From Streptomyces rishiriensis (lineage in GTDB: Bacteria > Actinomycetota > Actinomycetes > Streptomycetales > Streptomycetaceae), in the NCBI RefSeq assembly GCF_003112535.1, contig NZ_BEWA01000005.1:540024-604023 (forward strand): a DNA stretch of 64,000 nucleotides. Direction: 5' to 3'. The translations under genes and the position numbers were made by a program. The notes under the pieces were generated by a model that worked only from the letters and a program-made list of their open reading frames with translations, was not told the DNA's origin and did not search any database. Of the stretch, positions 8,535 through 16,490 are shown one piece after another; position 1 is the stretch's first letter; each line of letters begins with the position of its first letter.

Positions 8535-9299
8535 TCAGCTCCCGGGCTCCAGCCGGGCCAGCTTCGCCACCGTCTCCTCGTCCAGCTCCGAGAGGGCGAC
8601 CAGCTGGTCGGAGGTGACGCCGTCCGGTATCGGCACCGGCGCGGGGCTGCGCAGCGGCGGCTGCCAGCCGTCGGCGGCCGTCCAGCGTCGCACGACCCTG
8701 GCGGGCGCCCCCGCGACGACGGCGTGGTCGGGCACGGTCCCGCGCACGACCGCGCCGGCGGCCACGACGACGTTCCGCCCGATCCGCGCCCCCGGCAGGA
8801 TCACCGCACCGGTGCCTATCCAGCACCCCGGGCCGATCTCCACCGGCTCCATGCGGGGCCACTGCTTGCCGATCGGCTCGTGCGGATCGTCGTAGGAGTG
8901 GTTGGTGGACGTGACGTACACGTACGGACCGAAGTAGCAGTCGCTGCCGATGGTGACGGTCGTGTCGGCGATGACATGGCTGCCCCGGCCGAGGACCACG
9001 CCGTCGCCGAGGCGCAGGATCGGGTCCGGGCCGAGGTCCAGGTCGGGCATCAGACCGGCGGTCAGAGTCACCTGCTCGCCCACGATGCAGTGCGCGCCGA
9101 GGTGGATCCAGGGCTCCCCGAAGACCGTGCCGAGCGGAAACGCGAGCCGGGTGCCGACGCCCATCGAGCCGAAGCGGAAGCGCCCGGGGCGCTCGGCGGT
9201 GACGGACGCCGTGCGCTGCACCCAGGACCAGCCCGCGTGGACGGCGCGCTGCACCTGTCGGCGCCGCCATGATGAGAACGTGTTCTTGCGCTTCGGCAC
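8535..9299 (-). CDS. Left-handed beta-helix acyltransferase
   Basis: This 254-residue protein is built largely of hexapeptide repeats, for example the run through IHLGAHCIVGEQVTL, VVLGRGSHVIADTT and VEIGPGCWIGTGAVIL, followed by the cap AGAVVRGTVPDHAVVAGAPAR typical of maltose-O-acetyltransferase and WbbJ-like enzymes. The loop STNHSYDDP supplies the catalytic-type histidine. It probably transfers an acetyl group to a sugar or cell-surface polymer. The GTG at 9299 is preferred over an upstream ATG at 9362, because VPKRKNTFSSW begins the basic N-terminal helix. It is divergent from the gamma-carbonic-anhydrase-like gene. Confidence 0.82.
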   Translation of the reverse strand: MPKRKNTFSSWRRRQVQRAVHAGWSWVQRTASVTAERPGRFRFGSMGVGTRLAFPLGTVFGEPWIHLGAHCIVGEQVTLTAGLMPDLDLGPDPILRLGDGVVLGRGSHVIADTTVTIGSDCYFGPYVYVTSTNHSYDDPHEPIGKQWPRMEPVEIGPGCWIGTGAVILPGARIGRNVVVAAGAVVRGTVPDHAVVAGAPARVVRRWTAADGWQPPLRSPAPVPIPDGVTSDQLVALSELDEETVAKLARLEPGS

Positions 9300-9426
9300 C
9301 CGCTCACCGTACTCAGCGCGCGCTGCGGCCGACGGCCCCCGGCCCTGTGATCTTCGCCCCACCCGGTGGCGTACGGTGCGGGGAAACGACGGACGCTACG
9401 GGCACGACGGGCACGAGGAGACGGTG

Positions 9427-9954
9427 ATGACGCACAGGGCGCTGATCGTGGGCATCGGCGGCAGGGAACCCCAGGTCCACGCGGAGGCGTTCGTGGCGCC
9501 GACCGCCTCGGTGATCGGCGACGTCACCCTGGAGGCGGGGGCCAGTGTCTGGTACGGGGCGGTCGTGCGCGGGGACGTGGAGCGGATCACCGTCCGGGCC
9601 GACGCCAACATCCAGGACAACGTGACGCTGCACGCCGACCCCGGGTTCCCCGTGACCATCGGCGAGCGGGTCTCGGTCGGTCACAACGCCGTGGTGCACG
9701 GGGCGACCGTCGGGGACGACTGCCTCGTCGGAATGGGGGCCACCGTGCTCAACGGGGCCGTGATCGGGGCGGGTTCGCTGGTCGCCGCGCAGGCGCTCGT
9801 GCCGCAGGGGATGGAGATCCCGCCGGGTTCGCTGGTGGCGGGGGTGCCGGCCAAGGTGAAGCGGGAGCTGAGCGAGGAGGAGCGGCAGGGCGTGACCCTG
9901 AACGGCACGCTGTACGCGGACCTGGCCAAGGCGCACGGGGAGATCCACCGGTAG
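9427..9954 (+). CDS. Gamma-class carbonic anhydrase-like protein
   Basis: This 175-residue trimeric beta-helix protein belongs to the CaiE/PaaY/YrdA branch of gamma carbonic anhydrases. The three zinc-ligand histidines are visible in NVTLHAD and in VGHNAVVHG (two His). Hexapeptide repeats run from about residue 15 to 140, followed by a C-terminal helix (KVKRELSEEE). The ATG at 9427 has GAGGAG at 9415-9420. Many homologues are annotated as carbonic anhydrase without measured activity. It is a single-gene unit divergent from the acyltransferase gene. Confidence 0.88.
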   Translation: MTHRALIVGIGGREPQVHAEAFVAPTASVIGDVTLEAGASVWYGAVVRGDVERITVRADANIQDNVTLHADPGFPVTIGERVSVGHNAVVHGATVGDDCLVGMGATVLNGAVIGAGSLVAAQALVPQGMEIPPGSLVAGVPAKVKRELSEEERQGVTLNGTLYADLAKAHGEIHR

Positions 9955-10054
9955 GGACCTGTAGGAACCGGCAGGGGGCGCGGTCGGCGTTGCCGGGGTG
10001 CGGGTGCCGTCCGCTTCGCCGCTCTGGCTGCTCGGCTCTGGCTGCTCGGCCTGG

Positions 10055-10711
10055 CTACTCGGCGGCGACCGCGGGCTCGGCGTCGGTCTTCGTCTCGGCG
10101 GTCTCGTGCGCGGCGCGCTTGGACTTCCGCTTGATGACGAGCATCGACGTCAGACCGATCAGCACCGCCAGCACCAGTCCCAGCCACGAGAACCGCTTCA
10201 GCCAGGATTCCGCGACGACGCCCACGTAGTAGATGACGGCCGTCGTGCCGCCCGCCCAGGCGATGCCGCCGAGCAGGTTGGCGGTGAGGAACTTCCAGTA
10301 CGGCATGTGCAGGACGCCCGCGAGCGGTCCGGCGAAGATGCGCAGCAGGGCGACGAAGCGGCCGAAGAAGACGGCCCACATGCCCCACTTCTCGAAGGAC
10401 CGCTCCGCGGTGGCGATGTGCCCCTCGCTGAAGTGGCGGGGGAACTTCGCGCCCAGCCAGGCCAGCAGCGGGCGTCCGCCCTTGCGGCCGATCGCGTAGC
10501 CGATGGAGTCGCCGACCACGGCGCCGGCGGTGGCGCACGCGCCCAGGACGACCGGGTTCACACCGCCGTGCTGGGAGGAGAGCAGCGCGGCCGAGACGAG
10601 GACGATCTCACCGGGCAGCGGAACGCCGAGGCTCTCCAGGCCGATGACCAGGGCGACCACGGCGTAGACGGCGGCTGCGGGCACCGTGTCGAGCCATTCC
10701 TGCACGTGCAC
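10055..10711 (-). CDS. DedA family membrane protein
   Basis: This 218-residue protein has the DedA/VTT motif set: a re-entrant LESLGVPLPGEIVL near residues 24-38, GAVVGDSIGYAIGRKGG near 76-92, and the FFGRFVALLRIFAGPLAGV loop near 124-142. DedA proteins are membrane proteins involved in lipid translocation, including undecaprenyl-phosphate and phosphatidylethanolamine flipping, and in envelope integrity. GTG at 10711 is preceded by GGGAGGAA with six-base spacing. The C-terminal tail is Lys/Arg-, Ala- and Glu-rich. A second VTT-fold gene lies at 19724-20551. Confidence 0.9.
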   Translation of the reverse strand: MHVQEWLDTVPAAAVYAVVALVIGLESLGVPLPGEIVLVSAALLSSQHGGVNPVVLGACATAGAVVGDSIGYAIGRKGGRPLLAWLGAKFPRHFSEGHIATAERSFEKWGMWAVFFGRFVALLRIFAGPLAGVLHMPYWKFLTANLLGGIAWAGGTTAVIYYVGVVAESWLKRFSWLGLVLAVLIGLTSMLVIKRKSKRAAHETAETKTDAEPAVAAE

Positions 10712-10907
10712 CGCGGGTTCCTCCCGTTTGACGTCCTGGCTCTGTCGCCCTTCCCAGGAAGCCTACCGGGTCGGTCCCCGGCGGTCCGCCCCGTGGAGGA
10801 GACGATCGCGGACGTCGAAACGCCCACGGTCCGCGCCCTGTTCCGGCGGGGAAGCCGCCCGACCGGCTGACCCGCGGACGCAGACGGCCTCGCGGAAGCC
10901 CACCGCG

Positions 10908-10979
10908 CTCGCGCACGACGACGACCTCGCGCACGACGACGACCTCGCGCACGACGACGACCTCGCGGACGCCCGCGCC
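10908..10979. repeat. 18-bp tandem repeat in non-coding gap
   Basis: Three exact copies of ctcgcgcacgacgacgac (10908-10925, 10926-10943, 10944-10961) are followed by a degenerate fourth (10962-10979). They sit in the 428-bp gap 10712-11139 between the DedA gene (minus) and the lectin-fusion gene (minus). Read on the plus strand they give LAHDDD repeats, but no start signal supports a gene. The only other feature in this gap is the hairpin at 11081-11119. Confidence 0.8.
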
Positions 10980-11080
10980 CTCGCGGACGGCGGACGCGGG
11001 CGGGACCGGCCGGGCGGTGGCCGAGCGGTGGCCGAGCCGCTGGGGCGTCCGGTCCCGGACCGCGCCGGGCCGCGGCGCGA

Positions 11081-11119
11081 CGAAGGAGGGGCCGCTCCCC
11101 TCGTGCGGCCCCTCCTTCG
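11081..11119 (-). terminator. Strong hairpin terminator of the sigma-lectin fusion gene
   Basis: A perfect 15-bp stem (cgaaggaggggccgc and its complement at 11105-11119) closes a 9-nt loop. It begins 21 bases after the stop of the minus-strand gene. As usual in Streptomyces there is no clear U-tract. Confidence 0.8.
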
Positions 11120-11139
11120 GCTTCGCGGCCGTCGCCGGC

Positions 11140-13095
11140 TCAGTGCCCCAGGGAGGCGGTCGCCTGCTCGACGGCTCCGCCGAGCACGTCGGACACGGCG
11201 GACACCTCTGGCGCCTCGGACACGGCGGCCGGCGCCGGGAGGGCGTCCACGACGGTGGCGGCGGCTGGACCGGCCGGCTCAGCCGGAGCGGCCGGGACAG
11301 CCGGGCCCGCCGGGGTGTCACAACAGCTCACCTGGGCGATCCTCGTCTGGAACTCCGGCCCGGCCGGGGCCGTCCCGGCGGGTGCGGGAGCACCGCCGGG
11401 GGCGAGGGGCGGGGCGCCGCCCGGCGCGGGGGACGCCGGAAGGGCCGGGGCCCCCGGCGTGTTCGGCGCATCGGCGGCGGGCGGCTCCGTCTGCTTGCGC
11501 ACCTGCGGGCCGGGCGCTCCGGACGCCGTCGCGGCCGTGTCGAAGACCCACCGCTGTCCGGCCGAGCCGTCCCGCCCGGAGACGACGACGGACGCCCCCG
11601 CCGCCTCGGCGTCCCGGGCGACGACGAGTTGGTCGTCCCGGCGCAGCAGCAGCTCGCCGCGGACGGTCAGATCGAAGAACGTCTCCCCCGCGTGCACCAG
11701 GCACCGGGCCAGGGCGGTCGTCCGGCTGCCGGGGTCGGCGGCCAGACAGAGCGTGGGATCGGCGGCGCTGCGCAGCAGCCCGTCGTGCTGGTACGACCAC
11801 CGCTGGGAGGCCGCCGCCGAGCAGTCCGCCAGGACGATCCCCACGCCGGCCTCGGCCCGGCCGCCCGAGACGTCGAGGCAGAGCCCCGAGTCCGGGCCGC
11901 GCAGGCTGCCGAGCGCGGCCTCGGTGGTGCGCGAGGCGGAGGCCGCCGACGGGGAGCCGGAGGGCGAGGAGTCACGGGAGACGCCCGGGAACCACTGCCC
12001 GCCGGTGGCCGGAGTGCTGGTCCGGCCGACGGGCGCACCCCAGGTCGCGCCGGGAGCGGGCGCGCCGTCGTCCGACCAGCCCTTCGCCACGAGGACGGTC
12101 GCGAGCAGCGCGAGGGAGGTCAGCCCCACGCCGACGAGCACGGCCTTGGGGCGCCTGCCCGGCAGGTCGAGCAGGCCCGCGGAGGTGGTGCGGTGCCGGC
12201 CGCCCCCGGCGGGCGGACGCATCCCGACCGGGCGGGCAGGCGCGTGGGAGGAGGCGGCGGCGGACGCGCGGCCGGGGCGGGAGTCGAGATAGCGGCGGGC
12301 GCCCCAGCCGAGCACGGTCTCGGCGAGCAGCACGTCCAGTCCGCCGTCGAAATGGCTGAGCTGTTCGGCGGCGTGGCGGCAGAAGCGGCAGTGCGCGAGA
12401 TGGCGGCGGACATCGGGCAGCAGTGTTCCGCCGCGTTGCAGGGGAACGTCGAGGAGGCGGTTGTAGAAGCGGCATTCGCTCGTCGGCGCGAGTTCCCGGT
12501 GGGCGCGTACGCAACCCACCCGCAATTGTTCCCGCGCCTGTTCCAGAGCGGCCTGCGAGGCGATGCCGTCCACCCCCGACAGACCAGCCGGTACGGATAT
12601 GGGTTCCGCCTCCACCTCCGTGTGCCAGAGAAGGCATTGCGAGGCGGACGGGAGCAACTGGAAAGCCCGTTTGGCCAGTTGCCGCCTTTCGGCGGTCACC
12701 GGGCGCGCGGCGCGCAGTCCGCGGCCGCCGACGGTTTTCCGCAGTTCCGGCAGAACGGCCGCGACCTTGTCGGCGCCGGCCCATTGCCGGACGGTCTCCC
12801 GCACGGCGACGAGGAGTTGGGGGCGCAGGGCCCCGCCGGTGCGCCCGTCGGCCAGCCGGCCGAGCACGTCGTGGAAGGCCGCGGCGGCCACGAGGCGCGC
12901 CGTGTCCTCGGTGCCGGCCAGGCAGACGGTGGCGTAGTCGTGGGCCGACCGCCAGTGACGGGCGAACAGCAGGGCTATCGCGTGGGCACGGCCGTCGGGG
13001 TCGGCCAGCCGGGCGATGAGTTCGGGATCGGAATCCCCAGGGGTCCAACCGGGGCGGGGCGGGTGGGGCGGGCGTGGGGGGTTGGGGGATTGCAC
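11140..13095 (-). CDS. ECF sigma-like / zinc-finger / TM / ricin-lectin fusion protein
   Basis: This 651-residue chain has four modules. Residues about 37-85 resemble sigma region 2 (LLFARHWRSAHDYA, AAFHDVLGRL). Residues 143-203 resemble sigma region 4 (FQLLPSASQCLLWHTEVE, ALEQAREQLRVGCVRAH). H232-x3-C236-x2-C239 is a zinc-finger anti-sigma signature. One TM segment spans about 318-337. Outside the membrane, residues about 402-519 form a ricin-type beta-trefoil with QRW motifs at 431 and 514. A long Pro/Ala-rich tail ends the protein. The GTG at 13095 has GGAAGGAA upstream. The layout suggests a membrane-tethered, carbohydrate-sensing regulator; sigma activity is unproven because the sigma regions are divergent. 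Confidence 0.8.
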   Translation of the reverse strand: MQSPNPPRPPHPPRPGWTPGDSDPELIARLADPDGRAHAIALLFARHWRSAHDYATVCLAGTEDTARLVAAAAFHDVLGRLADGRTGGALRPQLLVAVRETVRQWAGADKVAAVLPELRKTVGGRGLRAARPVTAERRQLAKRAFQLLPSASQCLLWHTEVEAEPISVPAGLSGVDGIASQAALEQAREQLRVGCVRAHRELAPTSECRFYNRLLDVPLQRGGTLLPDVRRHLAHCRFCRHAAEQLSHFDGGLDVLLAETVLGWGARRYLDSRPGRASAAASSHAPARPVGMRPPAGGGRHRTTSAGLLDLPGRRPKAVLVGVGLTSLALLATVLVAKGWSDDGAPAPGATWGAPVGRTSTPATGGQWFPGVSRDSSPSGSPSAASASRTTEAALGSLRGPDSGLCLDVSGGRAEAGVGIVLADCSAAASQRWSYQHDGLLRSAADPTLCLAADPGSRTTALARCLVHAGETFFDLTVRGELLLRRDDQLVVARDAEAAGASVVVSGRDGSAGQRWVFDTAATASGAPGPQVRKQTEPPAADAPNTPGAPALPASPAPGGAPPLAPGGAPAPAGTAPAGPEFQTRIAQVSCCDTPAGPAVPAAPAEPAGPAAATVVDALPAPAAVSEAPEVSAVSDVLGGAVEQATASLGH

Positions 13096-13535
13096 GGAAC
13101 CATTTCCTTCCAAGCCGGCGACGGCACGGAAAACACATCGCCGGAAAGCAGGTGCCTGATTGGTGCGTACCTTTGGTCTGACCAGGCAGGTTGGCCTGAT
13201 CCGACCCATCCGTATGGGGAGGCTCACCTTCGCACACGGCCCTCACGGGAAACAAGGAGTCCGAGTGACCCAAGTTCAAAGAGAGCGAATTTCAGATAAG
13301 TTACCGGCGGTAGCCGCACCCGTTTTCGAAAATACCCCGGATGGCCCGGCTCAACTTGTGTGCGGGGAAAGCCGGATGAGACACGGAATCTCCAAGTTCA
13401 GGCCCCCGCCCCGGCCACCGCCCCGACGGCCGCCCCGCGGCAGACCGGGGCCGACCGACGGCGGACCCGCGGCACACAGGAACCTCCGATGCGGCTCTCG
13501 GCGTACTCCCATCCGCGTGGGCCAGCATCGTCGGC
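13096..13535. other. 440-bp divergent intergenic region with an AT-rich island
   Basis: This is the gap between the minus-strand fusion gene and galU. The part around 13250-13380 is unusually AT-rich for this window and contains the palindrome ttttcgaaaa at 13323-13332. A GTG at 13265 has a well-placed AAGGAG (13254-13259), and its first 40 codons include a TTA at 13301-13303. That frame, however, stays open deep into galU and loses any protein-like character after about 48 codons. It may hold divergent promoters or the remains of a small gene. Confidence 0.4.
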
Positions 13536-14465
13536 ATGAGCGCCCCCCACTTCGCCCCCCGGGTCCGGAAAGCGGTCGTTCCGGCCGCCGGTCTCGGCAC
13601 CCGCTTCCTGCCCGCCACCAAGGCGACCCCGAAGGAGATGCTGCCCGTCGTCGACAAGCCGGCCATCCAGTACGTCGTCGAGGAGGCGGCGGCCGCCGGC
13701 CTGGACGACGTGCTGATGGTGACCGGCCGGCACAAGCGGGCCATCGAGGACCACTTCGACCACGCCTTCGAACTGGAGCAGGCGCTCGCCGCCAAGGGCG
13801 ACACCGTGCGACTGGACGCGGTGCGCGACCCCGCGCGGCTCGCCGACATCCACCACATCCGGCAGGGCGACCCGCTCGGCCTCGGTCACGCGGTGCTGTG
13901 CGCCCGCAACCACGTGGGCGACCAGCCGTTCGCCGTACTGCTCGGGGACGACCTCATCGACCCCCGCGAGACGTTGCTGAGCCAGATGCTGGACGTCCGC
14001 GACCGGTACGCCGGCAGCGTGGTCGCCCTGATGGAGGTGCCGGCGGAGCAGGTCCACCTCTACGGCTGCGCGGCGGTGGAACCGTCCGGCGAGGACGGCG
14101 TCGTGCGCGTCACCGCACTGGTGGAGAAGCCCGCGCGCGAGGACGCGCCGAGCCGGTACGCCGTCATCGGCCGCTACGTCCTCGACCCGGCCGTCTTCGA
14201 CGTCCTGGAGCGTACCGGGCCGGGTCGCGGCGGTGAGATCCAGCTCACCGACGCGCTCCAGGAACTGGCGGCGGCCGGCACGGTGCACGGCGTGATCTTC
14301 TCCGGCCGCCGGTACGACACCGGCGACAAGGCCGACTACCTGCGCACCGTCGTCCGTCTGGCCTGCGAACGGCCTGATCTGGGGCCGGAGTTCGTCGCCT
14401 GGCTCAAGGACTTCGCGGCGGGCCTGGAGGACGGCGACGCCGAGCGGGACCGGCCGGCCGCCTGA
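13536..14465 (+). CDS. galU: UTP-glucose-1-phosphate uridylyltransferase
   Basis: This 309-residue cytoplasmic nucleotidyltransferase makes UDP-glucose from UTP and glucose-1-phosphate for cell-wall glycans and trehalose. Near the N-terminus are KAVVPAAGLGTRFLPATKATPKEM (the nucleotide-binding loop, in two parts) and VDKPAIQYVVEEA. Later come GLGHAVLCARN, the metal-binding LLGDDLI and the VEKP strand, all typical of bacterial GalU. The length is standard. The start at ATG 13536 fits the family; no clear ribosome site precedes it. It is convergent with the thioesterase gene, with a hairpin between. Confidence 0.95.
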   Translation: MSAPHFAPRVRKAVVPAAGLGTRFLPATKATPKEMLPVVDKPAIQYVVEEAAAAGLDDVLMVTGRHKRAIEDHFDHAFELEQALAAKGDTVRLDAVRDPARLADIHHIRQGDPLGLGHAVLCARNHVGDQPFAVLLGDDLIDPRETLLSQMLDVRDRYAGSVVALMEVPAEQVHLYGCAAVEPSGEDGVVRVTALVEKPAREDAPSRYAVIGRYVLDPAVFDVLERTGPGRGGEIQLTDALQELAAAGTVHGVIFSGRRYDTGDKADYLRTVVRLACERPDLGPEFVAWLKDFAAGLEDGDAERDRPAA

Positions 14466-14480
14466 CGGGGCGACGCCGAC

Positions 14481-14520
14481 GACGGCCGAGGCCTCCGGGC
14501 GGACGGGGGCGTCGGCCGTC
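14481..14520. terminator. Hairpin between convergent galU and thioesterase genes
   Basis: Arms gacggccga (14481-14489) and tcggccgtc (14512-14520) pair perfectly over nine bases around a GC-rich 22-nt loop. It starts 16 bases after the galU stop. Confidence 0.55.
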
Positions 14521-14574
14521 CTGACGCGCCGGCCGGGGCGTGCCAGCCGCCGGCCGGGGCGGCCCTCGGTGATG

Positions 14575-15027
14575 TCAGCCGTTGGGGCGCAGGGTCCACG
14601 TCACGGTCATCTCGCCGGTGACGGCCCCGTCGGCGCGGCGGATCTCGATCGCGACCGGGAACTCGGGGCGCTCCCCCGCGTCGAGCTGTGCGACGACCTC
14701 GGCGGCCGGCCGCCCCAGGGTGGCGGTGGCGGTGACGGCGCCCATCGCCAGCTTGCGGTAGGCGATCTCCGCGCCGACGGCGAGCGGCACGGCCCGGGAG
14801 AGCTGGTCCCCGAACGCCGCGAGGACGATCGCGCCGCTGGCCGACTCACCGAGCGTGAACATCGCGCCGGCGTGCGGGCCGCCGACGTGGTTGTGGAACT
14901 CGCCCTGGTCCGGCAGCGCGACCACGGCCCTCTCCGGACCGGCCTCGATGAACTCGAGGTTCAGGGTCCGGGCCATGGGCACCGTGGCGGCGAGCATCTC
15001 GCCGATGGACATCTGGTCTGCGCTCAT
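14575..15027 (-). CDS. Hot-dog fold thioesterase-like protein (DUF4442)
   Basis: This 150-residue protein has the single hot-dog domain of the DUF4442/PaaI-like group. The central helix region reads FHNHVGGPHAGAMFTLGESASG (two parts around residues 44-65), and the late strands are IAYRKLAMGAVTATATL and GEMTVTWTLRP. Such proteins hydrolyse acyl-CoA thioesters, often as housekeeping enzymes; no substrate can be assigned. The ATG at 15027 is preceded by TAACAT with six-base spacing and no ribosome site, so the mRNA is likely leaderless. It is divergent from the membrane protein gene at 15294. Confidence 0.82.
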   Translation of the reverse strand: MSADQMSIGEMLAATVPMARTLNLEFIEAGPERAVVALPDQGEFHNHVGGPHAGAMFTLGESASGAIVLAAFGDQLSRAVPLAVGAEIAYRKLAMGAVTATATLGRPAAEVVAQLDAGERPEFPVAIEIRRADGAVTGEMTVTWTLRPNG

Positions 15028-15033
15028 GCCGTG

Positions 15034-15039
15034 ATGTTA
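15034..15039 (-). promoter_or_regulatory. -10 box (TAACAT) six bases before the thioesterase ATG
   Basis: Read on the minus strand, TAACAT is followed by six bases and then the start codon. This implies a transcript starting at the ATG. Confidence 0.5.
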
Positions 15040-15279
15040 CCTACGAGTAGCTTCTGCTGGCCAGCCGATGTGACGCTCGCCCCATGACCCGCCCGCGACC
15101 ACCGTGCGGTCCCGCCGCTCGGGGTCGCCGGCCGGGGCCGCCACCCTGGGCTCGCGGCCCGACGCCGGAACCCCGCAATCCGGAAGTACCGGGGCACCGT
15201 GCCCGGGTCGCGCCCGTCCCGCCTCGATTCGGTACGTCCCTGACAAGGGGTGGTGACCGAACCGTGTCCCGGACGGCAC

Positions 15280-15285
15280 TAGTGT
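15280..15285 (+). promoter_or_regulatory. -10 box (TAGTGT) just before the 15294 start
   Basis: TAGTGT ends eight bases before the ATG at 15294 and no ribosome site is seen, which fits a leaderless or nearly leaderless mRNA. Confidence 0.45.
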
Positions 15286-15293
15286 TTCTGGCC

Positions 15294-16337
15294 ATGTGGC
15301 CAGGACAGCAGCCGCCCGGGGGAGAGCAGAACCCGCAGGCGCAGAACAATCCGTACCAGCAGCCGGGATACCAGCAGCCGAACCCGTATCAACAACCCGG
15401 ATACCAGCAGCAGCCCAACCCCTATGCGCAGCAGCCGCAGTGGGGCGCACCGGCGCCCGTGGGCGCGCCCACGCCGCCGCCCGGCAGCGGCGGCGGAGGA
15501 GGCGGCGGAGGCGGCGACAACCGGACCAAGCTGGTCGCGATCGTGGCGGCCTCGGCCGTCGTCGTGGCCGCCGCGGTCACCGGGTTCCTGGTGCTGGGCG
15601 GCGACGACGACGAACCGGCCCCCGTGAGCAAGGGCAGCACCGGCCCCTCGGTCTCCGGGTCCGCCTCGGCGTCGGCGTCCTCGTCGGCCGGCACGGACGA
15701 CAACCCGCGCAACGGCGAGACGGAAAAGCCGACCATCGCCGGCTGGAAGGTCGTCGTGAACCCCAAGTGGGGCATCGCCTTCGACGTGCCGGCGGACTGG
15801 GAGGTCCAGTCGCCGGGGCTCAGCCAGGGGTTCGAGTGGGAGGACAAGAAGAAGTCCGACGGCTACGACCGGATCCTGCAGGGGGGCACGGCCGAGTTCA
15901 AGTCGAAGTGGTGCTCGGTGGACTCCGACAAGGACGGCAAGGTCGAGGACACCGCCCTCGCCATGGTCGGGAGCAAGGGCGCGGAGGGCGCCAAGAGCAC
16001 CGACGAGATCGCGATCAACACGCCCGCGTGGTGGGTCTTCGGCGGCTACACCGAGCCGGACAAGAAGAGCATCACCTTCGACAAGAAGGCGACCCCCTTC
16101 ACCACCGCCTCCGGTGTCAAGGGCAGTTACGCCTGGGCGCAGTCGACGAACACGCCCCAGAAGGGCAAGTGCGACAGCGACGGCAAGGCGATCACCTTCG
16201 GTTTCAAGAACTCCAACAGCGACTACGTGTCCTGGAACCTGTACGGGGCCAAGGGCGTGAAGGACGAGCTCCCGAAGGCCACGATCATGCAGATCCTCAG
16301 CACCGTACGACTGCACGGGACGCCCACCCAGAACTAG
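15294..16337 (+). CDS. Single-pass membrane protein with Pro/Gln/Tyr-rich cytoplasmic tail
   Basis: This 347-residue protein starts with about 75 residues of low-complexity sequence made of repeated NPYQQPGYQQ-type units, then a glycine run, one TM helix (about residues 82-103, VAIVAASAVVVAAAVTGFLV), an Asp-rich stop, a Ser-rich linker and a C-terminal extracellular domain of about 210 residues. The extracytoplasmic part has the pattern WGIAFDVPADWEV that is common in actinobacterial cell-surface proteins of unknown role, and two cysteines that could form a disulfide. Its stop codon TAG lies in the CTAG that borders the second mini-element copy. Confidence 0.8.
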   Translation: MWPGQQPPGGEQNPQAQNNPYQQPGYQQPNPYQQPGYQQQPNPYAQQPQWGAPAPVGAPTPPPGSGGGGGGGGGDNRTKLVAIVAASAVVVAAAVTGFLVLGGDDDEPAPVSKGSTGPSVSGSASASASSSAGTDDNPRNGETEKPTIAGWKVVVNPKWGIAFDVPADWEVQSPGLSQGFEWEDKKKSDGYDRILQGGTAEFKSKWCSVDSDKDGKVEDTALAMVGSKGAEGAKSTDEIAINTPAWWVFGGYTEPDKKSITFDKKATPFTTASGVKGSYAWAQSTNTPQKGKCDSDGKAITFGFKNSNSDYVSWNLYGAKGVKDELPKATIMQILSTVRLHGTPTQN

Positions 16338-16408
16338 GGCCTGCCGTTCGGATCCCCCGCAGGCGCGGGGGCCGGCACGCGCATCTGCGGCGTTGTCGTC
16401 GGTGGCCG
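16334..16408. repeat. Second copy (half) of the CTAG-bordered mini-element
   Basis: From 16336, about 72 bases match the inverse complement of the right half of the 2646-2777 element, with only one gap and a few substitutions: the terminal agggcctgccgttcggatc, then the gcgggggccggcacgcgcat core and the ctgcggcgttgtcgtcggt segment. It starts at a CTAG (16334-16337) that includes the stop of the preceding gene. The opposite arm is missing, so this copy is truncated. Confidence 0.75.
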
Positions 16409-16490
16409 ACGCTCCGCGGCGACGGGCGCCGTCTCCCCCGATCGCCGTCGGAGGCGGCGAACGGCGAGGCGGCGGCCCGCCGGCCGGCCC

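Noticed and set aside
13265..14236. Frame from GTG 13265 with a good ribosome site
   Set aside because: It runs through galU in another frame and loses protein-like composition after about 48 codons; kept only as an intergenic curiosity.
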